Shown: positions 1 through 9,318, numbered from the stretch's first letter. The stretch is DNA of 64,000 nucleotides from Tateyamaria sp. Alg231-49 (GCF_900143535.1 NZ_FRFA01000001.1:101552-165551); one strand, 5' to 3'. The notes: generated from the letters alone by a model not told the origin. Numbers and translations: made by a program.

Positions 1-92
1 TGGAGTAATTGCTCGTGCCCTCGGGTTGTTCCAGGCATCCGGCGGTGATGGTTTGACCCGTTCGCGAGTCGGAGAAAAGCCATCCACAAATG

Positions 93-122
93 AGAAAGGC
101 CACGCATATGCGTGGCCTTTCT
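93..122. terminator. Perfect 30-bp palindrome, probable bidirectional terminator
   Basis: Fifteen-base arms (GAAAGGCCACGCAT core) pair with no mismatch and run into a pyrimidine-rich CTTTTC tract on the plus side. It sits 20 bp past the stop of the minus-strand fadJ gene, so it most likely ends that transcript and perhaps one entering from the left. Nothing else is recognisable in bases 1-92. Confidence 0.7.
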
Positions 123-142
123 TTTCAGTGTTCTTGAGTTAT

Positions 143-2341
143 TCAAGCGGCTTGGGCGTCTTTCGGACCAAACCTACCATAAAAGCTCTGGCCTTTCTCG
201 GCCATCTCGCGCAGCAGGGCAGGGCATTTGAACCGCTCGCCATATTGCGCCTCAAGCTGATCACACCGCTCGGCTGCGTAAGGTGCACCGATGATGTCTA
301 GCCACGACAGCGGCCCACCGGACCAAGGCGCAAAGCCCCAGCCCAGGATCGCACCGACGTCACCTTCGCGGATATCCATCAGCACGCCCTCTTCCAGTGC
401 GCGTACAGCCTCAAGCACCTGGGAGAAAAGCAGGCGGTGCTGTACTTCGAGCAGTTCCGGTTGATCGTCGGCCAGCGGGTATTTTTTATTCAGACCGCTC
501 CACAGTCCGGTGCGCTTGCCCTTGTCGTCATAGGCGTAAAAGCCTGCATTGGCTTTGCGCCCCAGACGTCCTTCGCCTTCCAACCAGAAGATCAGGTCGT
601 CAGCACCCGAATTTGGGTATGCATCGCCCATCGCCGCCATGGTGGCACGCGCGATCTTGGCCCCGAGGTCGATGGCCGTCTCATCGGTCAGTTGCAGTGG
701 CCCAAGTGGCATGCCCACGAGCTTTGCTGCGTTTTCGATCAGCGCAGGTTCGATCCCCTCGGTGACCATCCGCGCGCCTTCGTTGACGTACGGAATGATG
801 CAACGGTTGGCGTAGAAGAACCGCGCGTCATTTACAACGATTGGTGTCTTGCGGATCTGACGGACGTAATCGAGCGCCTTTGCGACGGCCCGATCGCCTG
901 TTTCGTTGCCTTTGATGATCTCGACCAGCAGCATCTTTTCAACAGGAGAAAAGAAGTGAATGCCGATGAACTGGTCCTGATTTTTGGACGCCTTGGCGAG
1001 TTCAGAGATCGGCAACGTTGAGGTGTTTGAGGCAAAGATGCAGTCTTCTGGAATGATCGCCTCTACCTTTTGGGTGATTTCCGCTTTGATCTTTGGATCT
1101 TCAAATACCGCTTCGATGATCAGATCGCAGCCCTTGAGCGCCTCCAGATCTGGCGTCGGGGTGATGCGCGCAAGCAAAGCGTCGGCCTTGTCTTGCGTGG
1201 TCTTGCCCCGCTTCAATCCACCCTCGGTGTATTTCTGTGCGTAGGCCTTGCCTTTGTCCGCGGCCTCCTGATCGCGGTCGATCAAGACAACCTCGATCCC
1301 CGCCTGTGCGGATACCAGCGCAATACCGGCACCCATCAGCCCCGCGCCGAGAACACCCAGTTTTTTCACCCGCTGATCAGGCACACCCGCAGGGCGCACA
1401 GCGCCTTTTTCCAGTGCTTCTTTGTTCAGGAAAAGAGAGCGGATCATAGCACCCGAAGAAGGGTTGAGCAGGATGTTCGTAAACCAGCGCGCCTCAACCT
1501 TGAGGGCTGTATCAAAGGGCACAAGCGCGCCTTCGTATACTGCCGAAAGAAGCGCCTTGGCCGCCGGGTAAACGCCTTGGGTCTTGCCGTTGACCATGGC
1601 CGCTGCACCAACAAAAGTCATGAAGCCTGCCGGATGGTAGGGCGCGCCGCCGGGCATTTTGTAACCCTTAGCGTCCCATGGCTTGAGCAGATCGGCGTCC
1701 GTTGCACTTAGCACCCATGCGCGGGCGGCGGCGACCGGATCATCAACCACTTCGTCGACCAGTGTCCCCTTGGCCTTGTCCGGGGACAGCATCTTGCCTT
1801 CCAACAGGAAAGGAGAAGCGCCCATTGCGCCCAGTTTGCGTACCAGTCGGGTTGTGCCACCAGCGCCGGGGAAGATGCCGACCATGATCTCTGGCAGGCC
1901 CACCTTGGCCTTGGGGTTGTTCGCCAGGAAAATGCGGTGCGTGGCCAGTGGCAGTTCCAGCCCAATGCCGGCGGCTGTGCCGGGCAGGGCTGCGGCGATC
2001 GGTTTGCCGCCCTTGTTGGTTTTGGGGTCCATGCCCGCCCGCTCGATCTTGCGCAGCAGTCCGTGCATTTTCATTGTGCCATCAAAGAGGCCCTTTGCGG
2101 GATCGTCGCCCGCGTCTTCCTTCATCTTGGCCAACAGGTTCAAATCCATTCCGCCGGCAAATGTGTCCTTGCCAGACGTGATAACGACACCCTTGACCGC
2201 ATCATCGGCCAGCACGTCGTCGATCATGTCGTTGAGCAATTCGAGCCCTTCGAACGACATGACGTTCATGGATTTTTCGGGCACATCCCACGAGATTGTG
2301 GCGATGCCTTCTGCGTCCTTGACTAGAGTGAAGTCGGCCAT
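143..2341 (-). CDS. fadJ: Fatty-acid oxidation multifunctional enzyme: enoyl-CoA hydratase / 3-hydroxyacyl-CoA dehydrogenase
   Basis: The 732-residue protein has the FadB/FadJ layout. An enoyl-CoA hydratase (crotonase) domain fills about residues 1-200, with GIGLELPLA around 125-133 and PEIMVGIFPGAGG from 150 supplying the two expected glutamates (E129, E151). An NAD-binding 3-hydroxyacyl-CoA dehydrogenase domain starts with GVLGAGLMGAGIA at 329, followed by the C-terminal dehydrogenase helical repeats. It hydrates enoyl-CoA and oxidises 3-hydroxyacyl-CoA in the cytoplasm; the thiolase encoded two genes upstream would take the product. The ATG at 2341 overlaps the end of the NTF2-like gene by 19 bp, indicating co-transcription. 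Whether the FadB or FadJ name is better cannot be decided from sequence alone. Confidence 0.93.
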   Translation of the reverse strand: MADFTLVKDAEGIATISWDVPEKSMNVMSFEGLELLNDMIDDVLADDAVKGVVITSGKDTFAGGMDLNLLAKMKEDAGDDPAKGLFDGTMKMHGLLRKIERAGMDPKTNKGGKPIAAALPGTAAGIGLELPLATHRIFLANNPKAKVGLPEIMVGIFPGAGGTTRLVRKLGAMGASPFLLEGKMLSPDKAKGTLVDEVVDDPVAAARAWVLSATDADLLKPWDAKGYKMPGGAPYHPAGFMTFVGAAAMVNGKTQGVYPAAKALLSAVYEGALVPFDTALKVEARWFTNILLNPSSGAMIRSLFLNKEALEKGAVRPAGVPDQRVKKLGVLGAGLMGAGIALVSAQAGIEVVLIDRDQEAADKGKAYAQKYTEGGLKRGKTTQDKADALLARITPTPDLEALKGCDLIIEAVFEDPKIKAEITQKVEAIIPEDCIFASNTSTLPISELAKASKNQDQFIGIHFFSPVEKMLLVEIIKGNETGDRAVAKALDYVRQIRKTPIVVNDARFFYANRCIIPYVNEGARMVTEGIEPALIENAAKLVGMPLGPLQLTDETAIDLGAKIARATMAAMGDAYPNSGADDLIFWLEGEGRLGRKANAGFYAYDDKGKRTGLWSGLNKKYPLADDQPELLEVQHRLLFSQVLEAVRALEEGVLMDIREGDVGAILGWGFAPWSGGPLSWLDIIGAPYAAERCDQLEAQYGERFKCPALLREMAEKGQSFYGRFGPKDAQAA

Positions 2342-3306
2342 GATTTGGTCCTTTCCTGAATATCACGGTGCGTCAACAGAGCATCTGTCGGCTCTGGCGC
2401 GCTATACGGGTATGTGTCGTTGGCGATGGAGTCGGTGACGTGTTTCAGCTTCCAGCCCATGCCGATATGTTTGAGGATCATGCGTGTTTTAATTGCGGGG
2501 ATGGCCGCTTGGCCGTCCTTGGAAAACACGCTGTTGTGGTAGCCGCACATGATGTTGGGACCCATGAACTGAGCTGTTTCAGCCTTGCGCTCAAACGTGT
2601 CGGCCTTGCCGCCGCTTATCATGTCCACCGTCATGTCGAATAATGGGCGGACGTCCTCGGGCGTGGACATCAGAGTGTCCAGCGCGTTGCCATGATACGT
2701 GTAGGGTAGATCACACAGCGCGATGTAGGCGTCAAAATCCCGTTCGCGGGTGGCATCTGTCAAACGATCCAGAAACTGTTGATAGACGCGCAGCGGGTTG
2801 TTCACGTTGCGTCTTTGATCGTGCATGTCCTTTGGGTTGCGGACAGTTCCTTGCGACGCGAAATGCATGAGGTTTATTGGCCAGCCGCGCGATTCAAATT
2901 CGCTTGCCACTTCAATTGTACGCCAAACGCCATCGACGTGTTGCAGCACGATCCTGTTGAGGTAACTCGGCACCATCTTTGTCGCATTTCGCAAAGCGTG
3001 CGTTACATAGTGACCTTCGATCATTTGGTCATTGATAAACTCGGCATCTGTGGCAAGTCGGATCAGTTGGTTCACGCCAAGACTGCGCAACGAGTTGGAG
3101 AAAGCGCTGACGCCCGCATGCAAATCCGCCTCGTTTTCGACAATCAGGTCCACATCCATTGTGATACGGCGATAGGGCGTGTTTAGTGTCGTCCGCATCG
3201 TAGCGACGTCGCCGTCAAGCAAAGCGCGGGACTGGGTGTCCAACACGTCCTGCATCAACGACATCGCATCGGCGCGTTGGATATGGTTTCCTGATCCTTC
3301 GACCAT
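2323..3306 (-). CDS. Two-domain NTF2/SnoaL-like protein inside the beta-oxidation operon
   Basis: A protein of about 327 residues with no recognised catalytic motif. Two stretches (roughly 15-140 and 165-290 from the chosen start) each look like an NTF2-like cone: an N-terminal helix, then alternating strands such as the segment around [13 protein letters not shown]. The start is taken at the ATG at 3306, which overlaps the thiolase stop as TGATG; an ATG 39 bp further in (MSLMQDV) is possible. The frame is open upstream to 3354, but that would overlap the thiolase. Lying between thiolase and FadJ in one transcript, it may act on or bind an acyl-CoA oxidation intermediate. That role is inference; the fold call is moderately sure. 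Confidence 0.7.
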   Translation of the reverse strand: MVEGSGNHIQRADAMSLMQDVLDTQSRALLDGDVATMRTTLNTPYRRITMDVDLIVENEADLHAGVSAFSNSLRSLGVNQLIRLATDAEFINDQMIEGHYVTHALRNATKMVPSYLNRIVLQHVDGVWRTIEVASEFESRGWPINLMHFASQGTVRNPKDMHDQRRNVNNPLRVYQQFLDRLTDATRERDFDAYIALCDLPYTYHGNALDTLMSTPEDVRPLFDMTVDMISGGKADTFERKAETAQFMGPNIMCGYHNSVFSKDGQAAIPAIKTRMILKHIGMGWKLKHVTDSIANDTYPYSAPEPTDALLTHRDIQERTKSWPTSL

Positions 3307-4517
3307 CAGACGCGCTCGATTATCGTAGCAGCTCCCATGCCGGAAGCGATGCACAACGTCGCAAGGCCCACCTCTTTGTCTGCACGCTCAAGTTCGTCCA
3401 GAAGAGTGCCGATGATCATCGCGCCTGTGGCACCCAACGGGTGACCCATCGCAATAGAGCCGCCGTTTACGTTGACCTTGTCGTGGTCCACATCAAAGGC
3501 CTGCATAAAGCGCAACACGACACTGGCAAAAGCCTCGTTCACCTCGAACAGGTCGATATCGGAGATGTCCATGCCGTTGTCCTTCAGGATCTTTTCGGTC
3601 ACGGGCACAGGGCCAGTTAGCATGATGGTTGGGTCGGTCCCGATTTTGGCAGTGGCCCGAATACGGGCGCGGGGTTTGAGGCCCCATTTTTCACCAAATT
3701 CCTTGTTGCCGATCAGTATGGCCGCCGCACCATCAACGATGCCAGACGAGTTGCCCGCATGGTGGATGTGATTGATCCGCTCAAGGTGCGGGTACTTCAT
3801 CAACGCGACTTTATCAAAGCCGGGCATGACTTCGCCCATCGCTTGAAATGCAGGGTTCAAGCTGCCCAGCGACTGCATGTCGGTTTGGGGACGCATGTAT
3901 TCGTCGTGATCCAAGATGGTCAGACCGTTTATGTCTTTGATCTCGATCACCGACTTGGCAAAGCGGTTGTCATCCCATGCGGCCTTGGCGCGCTGCTGGC
4001 TGGCGACCGCCAATTGGTCGGCGTCGTCGCGGGTAAAGCCGTATTCGGTGGCAATGATGTCCGCGCTGATGCCCTGAGGGACAAAATACGTGTCCATAGC
4101 AATGCTGGGATCTGCCGCAATCGCCGCCCCGTCCGAGCCCATAGCAACACGGCCCATCATCTCGACGCCGCCAGCGATATATGCATCACCCGCCCCGCCG
4201 CGCACTTGGTTGGCGGCCAGATTGACGGCTTCCATTCCGCTGGCACAAAAGCGGTTGATCGCAAGGCCCGGAATCTTTTCGTCGAGGTCCGATGCAAGCA
4301 CGGCAGAACGCGCAAGGCATCCGCCCTGTTCCATGACTTGGGTGACGTTGCCCCAGATCACGTCTTCGACCGCGTGCCCGTCAAATCCGTTGCGCTCTTT
4401 GATCGCGTTCAGTGTCTGTGCGGACAAGCGCAGCGAGGTCACTTCGTGCAGGCTGCCATCTTTGCGCCCCTTCCCGCGCGGGGTGCGGATCGCGTCGTAG
4501 ATATAGGCTTCGGTCAT
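3306..4517 (-). CDS. fadA: Acetyl-CoA C-acyltransferase (3-ketoacyl-CoA thiolase)
   Basis: A 403-residue thiolase of normal length. The nucleophilic cysteine is C91 in the [11 protein letters not shown] motif, the catalytic histidine is H359 in [14 protein letters not shown], and the second cysteine is C389 in [10 protein letters not shown]. It cleaves 3-ketoacyl-CoA to acetyl-CoA and a shortened acyl-CoA. It is the first gene of a three-gene run (thiolase, NTF2-like, FadJ). The 103-bp gap upstream carries two dyad sequences likely to be operators. The start ATG at 4517 follows an AAGGAC ribosome-binding site. A biosynthetic acetoacetyl-CoA thiolase is the alternative, but the FadJ partner favours degradation. 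Confidence 0.92.
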   Translation of the reverse strand: MTEAYIYDAIRTPRGKGRKDGSLHEVTSLRLSAQTLNAIKERNGFDGHAVEDVIWGNVTQVMEQGGCLARSAVLASDLDEKIPGLAINRFCASGMEAVNLAANQVRGGAGDAYIAGGVEMMGRVAMGSDGAAIAADPSIAMDTYFVPQGISADIIATEYGFTRDDADQLAVASQQRAKAAWDDNRFAKSVIEIKDINGLTILDHDEYMRPQTDMQSLGSLNPAFQAMGEVMPGFDKVALMKYPHLERINHIHHAGNSSGIVDGAAAILIGNKEFGEKWGLKPRARIRATAKIGTDPTIMLTGPVPVTEKILKDNGMDISDIDLFEVNEAFASVVLRFMQAFDVDHDKVNVNGGSIAMGHPLGATGAMIIGTLLDELERADKEVGLATLCIASGMGAATIIERV

Positions 4518-4565
4518 GATGTTCGTCCTTTCGGAATGGGCGTCGTGTTCATGTCATAGGTGGAG

Positions 4566-4581
4566 TAGACCGGTTGGTCTA
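4566..4581. promoter_or_regulatory. Dyad TAGACC-N4-GGTCTA upstream of the thiolase
   Basis: Perfect 6-bp arms with a GGTT spacer, centred about 57 bp before the thiolase ATG. AGACCG/CGGTCT-type dyads are common operators of TetR-family repressors, which often control fatty-acid genes. No TetR gene is present in this window, so the partner is unknown. Confidence 0.4.
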
Positions 4582-4587
4582 ATCAAG

Positions 4588-4617
4588 AGTGACGTTACGG
4601 CGATTTACGTAAACGTT
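4588..4617. promoter_or_regulatory. LiuR-like operator candidate before the thiolase operon
   Basis: On the minus strand this reads ACGTTTACGTAAAT, two bases, then CGTAACGTCACT. The same two blocks occur at 9196-9229 in front of the MerR regulator gene. The site lies about 70 bp before the thiolase ATG. ACGT-rich dyads are the known binding sites of LiuR-type MerR regulators of branched-chain and fatty acid degradation. The near-identity of two long blocks at two promoters is seen directly; the binding protein is inferred. Confidence 0.6.
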
Positions 4618-4620
4618 AAG

Positions 4621-5250
4621 TCAGGCGCGGTCCGCAGGGGACCCGGGCATGAGGTCGTAAGGTGCTTTCCAGCCTTCAAGCCCCTGCAGGTTGGTCAACC
4701 AACGATCAATATTGGGCCAATCGGCACGCGAAAACCCGAACGGTTCTGGGTAAAACAGATAACCACAGCAGCTCAGATCCGCGTTTGTGACGCCATCACC
4801 CACAATCCAGTCACGGTTCGCAAGATGTGTATCAAGTACGGTGTAGGCCCCTTTTAACCGCCCCTGATTGAAGGCGATGACCTCTTGAGGCCGTTTGTCT
4901 TCGGGCAGGAAATTCATCAGGAACCGAGTGAGGCCGCACATGGACGACAGCTTGTGATTGTCCCACAAAACCCAGCGCAAGACTTCGTATTTGTCTTCGC
5001 CCTCTCCTCCGAACTTGCCAGTTTTGTCTGTGATGTATTGCTGGATCACGCCGGACTGGCTGATCTTTTTGTCGCCATCAATCAACAGAGGGGCTTCGCC
5101 CATTGGGTTCAGCGCGCGGTAAGCATCGCTGCGCGCGGCGCCGCTGAAAAAGTCGACGTATACCGGTTCCCACTCAAGACCGGACAGTTCCAAGGCAAGA
5201 GCAGCCTTATAGGAATTTCCACTTTCGCCGAAGCAGTGCAGTTGGAGCGT
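4621..5250 (-). CDS. Glutathione S-transferase family protein
   Basis: A 209-residue protein. The N-terminal thioredoxin-like domain begins MTLQLHCFGESGNSYK and contains the cis-proline region GEAPLLIDGDKKISQSG typical of GSTs, where the serine in the QSG turn contacts glutathione. The C-terminal half is helical and ends near residue 209. The frame stays open to 5322, but the extra residues do not resemble a GST, and the ATG at 5250 starts exactly at the first beta strand. It ends 103 bp before the thiolase start and follows an acyl-CoA dehydrogenase gene, so it may detoxify or isomerise an intermediate of the pathway. The substrate is not evident. Confidence 0.82.
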   Translation of the reverse strand, partial: TLQLHCFGESGNSYKAALALELSGLEWEPVYVDFFSGAARSDAYRALNPMGEAPLLIDGDKKISQSGVIQQYITDKTGKFGGEGEDKYEVLRWVLWDNHKLSSMCGLTRFLMNFLPEDKRPQEVIAFNQGRLKGAYTVLDTHLANRDWIVGDGVTNADLSCCGYLFYPEPFGFSRADWPNIDRWLTNLQGLEGWKAPYDLMPGSPADRA

Positions 5251-5419
5251 CATGTTGTAGACCCTTTTTGTCGGTGTGATTGAAGTGGCGGGAACGGGGG
5301 GTTCACACCCCGAAACCTCCATGGAGTTTGTTGCGCGGGTTTAAGCATCGCCTCAGATCTCTTCGCAGAGATGTGAGACGAGTTAGAATCTTGGGGTGCC
5401 GGTCCTGTCGTATCGCCGG

Positions 5420-5440
5420 AAAAGCTTCTGACGGAAGCTC
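5420..5440 (-). terminator. Weak hairpin after the acyl-CoA dehydrogenase gene
   Basis: AGCTTC and GAAGCT pair around a 5-nt loop, and on the minus strand the stem runs into TTTTCC. It lies 34 bp past the stop at 5474. The stem is only 6 bp, so it may be an attenuator rather than a full terminator. A second small stem, ATCTCT-TCGC-AGAGAT, lies near 5355. The rest of the 223-bp gap shows nothing else. Confidence 0.35.
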
Positions 5441-5473
5441 TCTTGCTCAGGGATCTTGCTGTAGCGGAAGACG

Positions 5474-6631
5474 TCAAAACGCCCTCGCGATAAGCTCTTT
5501 CATGATTTCGTTGGTGCCGCCGTAAATGCGTTGGACCCGCGCGTCTGTCCACATCCCGCCGATGTCATAGTCTTGGGTGAACCCATAGCCACCGTGCAGT
5601 TGTAGACACTCGTCCAAAACCCAAGCTTGCGTGTCAGTCGTCCAGTATTTGCACATCGCGGCCTTGTCGACGCTCAGCTCTCCGCGCAGGTGCTCGGCCA
5701 TGCATTCATCAAAAAACGCCCGGCTGACCATTGTTTTGGTCTTTGCCTCGGCCAGTTTGAAGCGAGTGTTCTGAAACTGCATGATCGGCCCGCCAAAGGC
5801 TTCGCGTTCTTTACAATACGCTATCGTACGCTCAACCGCGCCCTCCATCGCACCGACTGCGGAGCAGGCGATGATCAGCCGCTCCTGGGGCAATTGCTGC
5901 ATCATCTGATAGAATCCCTGACCCTCAGTCCCGCCAAGGATGTTTTCTGGTGGGATTTCGACGTTGTCGAAGAACAGTTCGGACGTGTCAGAAGCATGCA
6001 TGCCGATTTTGTCTAGGTTGCGTCCCCGTTCAAATCCGGCTGCGCCGTCAGTTTCCACGGCGACAAGCGATACGCCCTTTGATCCCAATGCAGGATCGGT
6101 CTTGGCCGCCACCACGATCAGGTTGGCATGTTGACCGTTGGTGATAAACGTCTTGGACCCTGTCAGCTTGTAGGCGTTGCCCTCGCGGATGGCGCGGGTC
6201 TTGATCGCCTGCACGTCTGATCCGGTCGAGGGTTCGGTCATAGCAAGCGCGCCAACCATCTCGCCCGTCACCATCTTGGGCAGCCAGCGCGACTTCTGAT
6301 CTTCGGTGCCATAGGCGAGGATGTAATGGGCAACGATGCCGGAATGTATGCCGTGACCCCAGGCCGCCAGATTGCAGCGGGCTGCTTCGATCAGAATGGC
6401 CGCTTCGTGACCAAAGTCGCCGCCAGCGCCGCCGAATTCTTCGGGGATGGAAGGGCAAAGGAGGCCCAATTCGCCCGCTTGGCCCCAGGTGCTGCGATCC
6501 ATCTCGCCCTGTTTGCGCCAGCGTTCGAATTCGGATGCCCACTCATTGGTGATGAACTGCGCGGTCATATCCGCGATCATCTGATGCTCGTCGGTCATCC
6601 AGCCTGCGGGACTTTGTTCCAGATCCTTCAT
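5474..6631 (-). CDS. Acyl-CoA dehydrogenase, long-chain (LCAD) type active site
   Basis: A 385-residue flavoprotein with the usual three-part acyl-CoA dehydrogenase fold. It has the FAD/substrate motif [15 protein letters not shown] near 130-144 and a C-terminal [17 protein letters not shown] segment. In medium- and short-chain enzymes the base is the Glu of YEGT. Here that position is Gly, and a Glu sits at E250 in LPQERLII, the location used by LCAD and isovaleryl-CoA dehydrogenase. It should oxidise an acyl-CoA to the 2-enoyl-CoA and pass electrons to ETF. The ATG at 6631 follows a strong GGGGAGGAG site. Its exact chain-length preference is not readable from sequence. Confidence 0.9.
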   Translation of the reverse strand: MKDLEQSPAGWMTDEHQMIADMTAQFITNEWASEFERWRKQGEMDRSTWGQAGELGLLCPSIPEEFGGAGGDFGHEAAILIEAARCNLAAWGHGIHSGIVAHYILAYGTEDQKSRWLPKMVTGEMVGALAMTEPSTGSDVQAIKTRAIREGNAYKLTGSKTFITNGQHANLIVVAAKTDPALGSKGVSLVAVETDGAAGFERGRNLDKIGMHASDTSELFFDNVEIPPENILGGTEGQGFYQMMQQLPQERLIIACSAVGAMEGAVERTIAYCKEREAFGGPIMQFQNTRFKLAEAKTKTMVSRAFFDECMAEHLRGELSVDKAAMCKYWTTDTQAWVLDECLQLHGGYGFTQDYDIGGMWTDARVQRIYGGTNEIMKELIARAF

Positions 6632-6655
6632 TTTCTCCTCCCCAAAAGAAAAAGC

Positions 6656-6868
6656 TCAGCGTTTGCGGGCCTCAAGTTCTGCGTTGAACAAGCGTAGCCG
6701 CGCCGTCAGGTTTTCTTCATTAATCACACTGTCGAAGTTTTCGAAAAGAAAAGACAGCGCCTCGCCCTCATCTAATCCTGCCTCGGCCGCGAACCGCTTG
6801 AGCCGACGATACCCGTCTTCGGTCATGGCAACAGGAAAACGGCGGGTGAGGCGAAAGCGTTTGGGCAT
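6656..6868 (-). CDS. Small ribbon-helix-helix-like protein
   Basis: A 70-residue basic protein, starting MPKRFRLTRRFPVAMTEDG. A short strand (RRFPVAM) is followed by two helices (DGYRRLKRFAAEAG and EGEALSFLFENFDSV), the pattern of a CopG/Arc-type ribbon-helix-helix DNA-binding unit. It sits between two acyl-CoA dehydrogenase genes with gaps of 24 and 48 bp, so it is probably co-transcribed and may add a regulatory layer. The C-terminal tail is charged. No toxin partner is adjacent. The fold call rests on pattern only. Confidence 0.55.
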   Translation of the reverse strand: MPKRFRLTRRFPVAMTEDGYRRLKRFAAEAGLDEGEALSFLFENFDSVINEENLTARLRLFNAELEARKR

Positions 6869-6916
6869 GAGGACAACTCTGAAAAGGGTAGGGCGGGGAT
6901 GTCCCCCGCCCCAACC

Positions 6917-8698
6917 TTAGAAGTTTGCAGCCTCAAGCGCCATAACTGTATCGCCGCCTGACTGAATACGCGTCAGGTGCAGCGCCGTGGCAGGCAACTG
7001 GCGCGCCATGTAGTAACGCCCGGTGGCCAGCTTCGTCTCATAGAACTCAGGATCAGATGTCCCGTCAGCCAGTGCGGCGCGTGCTGCTTTGCCCATCCGT
7101 GCCCACATAAGGCCAAGGCAAACGTGACCGAACATGTGCATGAAGTCATAAGACCCTGACAGCGCGTTGTTGGGGTTCTTCATCCCTTGCTGCATGAAGT
7201 ACATGCCCGCAGCTTGGAGATCTTTTGATGCTGCCTTCAACGGGTCAAGGAACTCCTTGTCAAAGGCCTCGTCTTGGCCTGCGTTGTCTTTGATAAAGGA
7301 TTTCACGAGGTCAAAGAACGCCATCACGTGTTTCCCGCCATCCTGCGCCAGCTTACGGCCCACAAGGTCCAGCGCCTGAACGCCGTTGGCCCCTTCGTAG
7401 ATCATCGCGATCCGGGCATCGCGGGTGTATTGCGACATGCCCCATTCTTCGATGTAGCCGTGTCCGCCATAGACCTGCTGGGCTTTGATAGTGTTGTCAT
7501 AGCCAACATCCGTCAGGAAGCCTTTGATGACCGGGGTTAGCAGCGACACAATGCCGTCCGCATCCTTGTCGTCAGACCGGTGGGCCGCGTCGATCATTGT
7601 CGCACCCCAAAGGATGAAAGCGCGAGCGCCTTCGGCAAATGACTTCTGGTCCATTAGCGAGCGACGGATATCGGGGTGCACGATCAGTGGATCGGCCGGG
7701 CCCTCGGGGTTTTTCACGCCCGTGACGTCACGACCTTGCAAGCGGTCTTTGGCGTAGTCCAGCGCGTTCTGGTATGCGACTTCGGCCTGTGACAGCCCTT
7801 GCATACCCACACCCAGACGTGCCTCGTTCATCATGGTGAACATGGCGCGCATGCCTTTGTGCTCTTCCCCGATCAGGTAACCGATGGCCCCATCATAGTT
7901 CATCACGCAGGTTGAGTTGCCGTGAATGCCCATTTTTTCTTCGATGTTGCCGACGGCCACGCCGTTGCGGGCACCAAGTGATCCGTCTTCGTTCACAAGG
8001 AACTTGGGCACGATGAACAGGGACACGCCCTTGATGCCTTCAGGACCGCCGACGATCTTGCCCAGCACAAGGTGGATGATGTTGTCGGCCATGTCGTGCT
8101 CACCGGCAGAGATGAAAATCTTCTGACCTGTAATCTTGAAGCTGCCATCGTCTTGTGGCTCGGCCTTGGTGCGCATCAATCCCAGATCGGTGCCGCAATG
8201 TGGTTCGGTCAGGTTCATGGTGCCGGTCCATTCGCAGGACACCATCTTGGGTAGATAGGTATCTTTCTGCTCTTGCGTGCCATGCGCCAGGATTGCCGAG
8301 GCCGCGCCGTGCGTCAGGCCTTGATACATCGTGAATGCCATATTGGCTGAGCTGAACATTTCCCCAACAGCCGAGCCGATGACGACGGGCATATTCTGCC
8401 CCCCGAACTCTTCGGGCATATCGAGGCCGGGCCATCCACCTTCTTTGACCTGCTCGAATGCGTCCTTGAAACCGGTTGGCGTGTAGACGATGCCGTTTTC
8501 AAGGCGGCACCCTTCTGTATCGCCGACCACGTTCAGGGGGGCGAGCACTTCGGAAGTCAGCTTGCCCGCTTCTTCGAGGATGGCAGAGGTAAAGTCTGCC
8601 TCCAACTCCTCATAGCCGGGGATCGTGCTGCCTGTGATGTTCAGCACATCGTGCAGGATGAATTGCATGTCTTTGGTGGGTGGTGTGTAGCTTGGCAT
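6917..8698 (-). CDS. Acyl-CoA dehydrogenase with C-terminal extension (FadE/DmdC-like, 593 aa)
   Basis: A 593-residue enzyme, about 200 residues longer than classical acyl-CoA dehydrogenases. It has an N-terminal helical lead ([13 protein letters not shown]), the flavin motif [14 protein letters not shown], and the catalytic Glu in [17 protein letters not shown]-terminal helical domain of about 130 residues is typical of the family that includes 3-methylmercaptopropionyl-CoA dehydrogenase (DmdC) of DMSP degradation. DmdC activity is therefore possible, but paralogues in the same genomes act on other acyl-CoAs, and no dmdB or dmdD gene is nearby. It follows the MerR gene by 27 bp and is probably under its control. 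Confidence 0.88.
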   Translation of the reverse strand: MPSYTPPTKDMQFILHDVLNITGSTIPGYEELEADFTSAILEEAGKLTSEVLAPLNVVGDTEGCRLENGIVYTPTGFKDAFEQVKEGGWPGLDMPEEFGGQNMPVVIGSAVGEMFSSANMAFTMYQGLTHGAASAILAHGTQEQKDTYLPKMVSCEWTGTMNLTEPHCGTDLGLMRTKAEPQDDGSFKITGQKIFISAGEHDMADNIIHLVLGKIVGGPEGIKGVSLFIVPKFLVNEDGSLGARNGVAVGNIEEKMGIHGNSTCVMNYDGAIGYLIGEEHKGMRAMFTMMNEARLGVGMQGLSQAEVAYQNALDYAKDRLQGRDVTGVKNPEGPADPLIVHPDIRRSLMDQKSFAEGARAFILWGATMIDAAHRSDDKDADGIVSLLTPVIKGFLTDVGYDNTIKAQQVYGGHGYIEEWGMSQYTRDARIAMIYEGANGVQALDLVGRKLAQDGGKHVMAFFDLVKSFIKDNAGQDEAFDKEFLDPLKAASKDLQAAGMYFMQQGMKNPNNALSGSYDFMHMFGHVCLGLMWARMGKAARAALADGTSDPEFYETKLATGRYYMARQLPATALHLTRIQSGGDTVMALEAANF

Positions 8699-8725
8699 GG
8701 TTTTCTCCCGGTCGTAGCGCGCCGC

Positions 8726-9127
8726 TTATTCAGCGGCGTTTTTGGCGGTGTTCATAGAGGCGAGCATTTTCTCACCCCATTTCAGTTGGTCTTGCAGATC
8801 GCCGATGGCTTCGTTCAACTCGTCGCGCTGGGCGACCATGTCTGCAAGGCGATCGCTGGCAATTTCGTAGGTGCGTGCCAGTTGGGTCTGTTGCTGGTCG
8901 CCCATGTCATACAGGTCGAGCAGTTGTCTGATCTCTTCGAGGCTGAAGCCAAAACGCTTCCCACGAAGAATCAGTTTGAGCCGGGCCCGGTCGCGTTTCG
9001 TGAACAGGCGCTTTTGCCCTTCGCGCACTGGGAACAGCAGTTCCTTGGCTTCGTAGAAGCGCAATGTCCGCGGTGTGACGTTAAATGCGTCGCACATTTC
9101 ACGGATGGTCATGGTTTTATCAATCAT
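8726..9127 (-). CDS. MerR-family regulator, LiuR-like
   Basis: About 133 residues from the ATG at 9127; an ATG at 9112 (MTIREMCDAF) is also plausible. The winged-helix motif is MTIREMCDAFNVTPRTLRFY, followed by the wing (RLFTKRDRARLKLILRGKR) and GFSLEEIRQLLDLYD. A coiled-coil tail of about 50 residues would dimerise. No metal-binding cysteines are present, so the effector is more likely an acyl-CoA or other organic ligand. It leads the acyl-CoA dehydrogenase operon, and its promoter carries two ACGT-containing dyads, one of them repeated before the thiolase. Autoregulation and control of both operons is a reasonable inference. Confidence 0.85.
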   Translation of the reverse strand: MIDKTMTIREMCDAFNVTPRTLRFYEAKELLFPVREGQKRLFTKRDRARLKLILRGKRFGFSLEEIRQLLDLYDMGDQQQTQLARTYEIASDRLADMVAQRDELNEAIGDLQDQLKWGEKMLASMNTAKNAAE

Positions 9128-9195
9128 CTTTGGATCACTCGCGTGTCTTGTCACGCCAAGTACATGGGAGAGCCGGTGATGCGATGCAACAGCAC

Positions 9196-9229
9196 AGTGA
9201 CGTTTACGTAAATCATACGTTACGTCACT
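9196..9229. promoter_or_regulatory. LiuR-like operator in front of the MerR gene
   Basis: AGTGACGT at the left and ACGTCACT at the right form perfect outer arms, with inner TTTACGTA and TACGTTA continuing the symmetry. It lies about 70 bp before the MerR start. The blocks ACGTTTACGTAAAT and CGTTACGTCACT recur, with one change and one base less spacing, before the thiolase operon at 4588-4617. Confidence 0.65.
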
Positions 9230-9236
9230 TTCAAAG

Positions 9237-9261
9237 TTGACGTGCCTGTTGTCCACGTCAA
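9237..9261. promoter_or_regulatory. Second dyad TTGACGTG-N9-CACGTCAA
   Basis: Perfect 8-bp arms spaced by 9 bp, starting 7 bp beyond the first operator. The TGACGT core is shared with that site, so the MerR promoter may carry two operators. It also lies close to the end of the gene stopping at 9319, where it could act as a weak hairpin. Confidence 0.45.
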
Positions 9262-9318
9262 GTGCGAAAGCAAGTGGAATTTGAGACAAACAGCCGCATT
9301 TTCGGCGACATTGGGGCC

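Noticed and set aside
93-122. Perfect palindrome considered as a recombination or operator site
   Set aside because: Position just after fadJ and the pyrimidine tail fit a terminator better.
6917-8698. Naming the 593-residue acyl-CoA dehydrogenase dmdC
   Set aside because: No dmdB or dmdD in the window, and paralogues of this length have other substrates.
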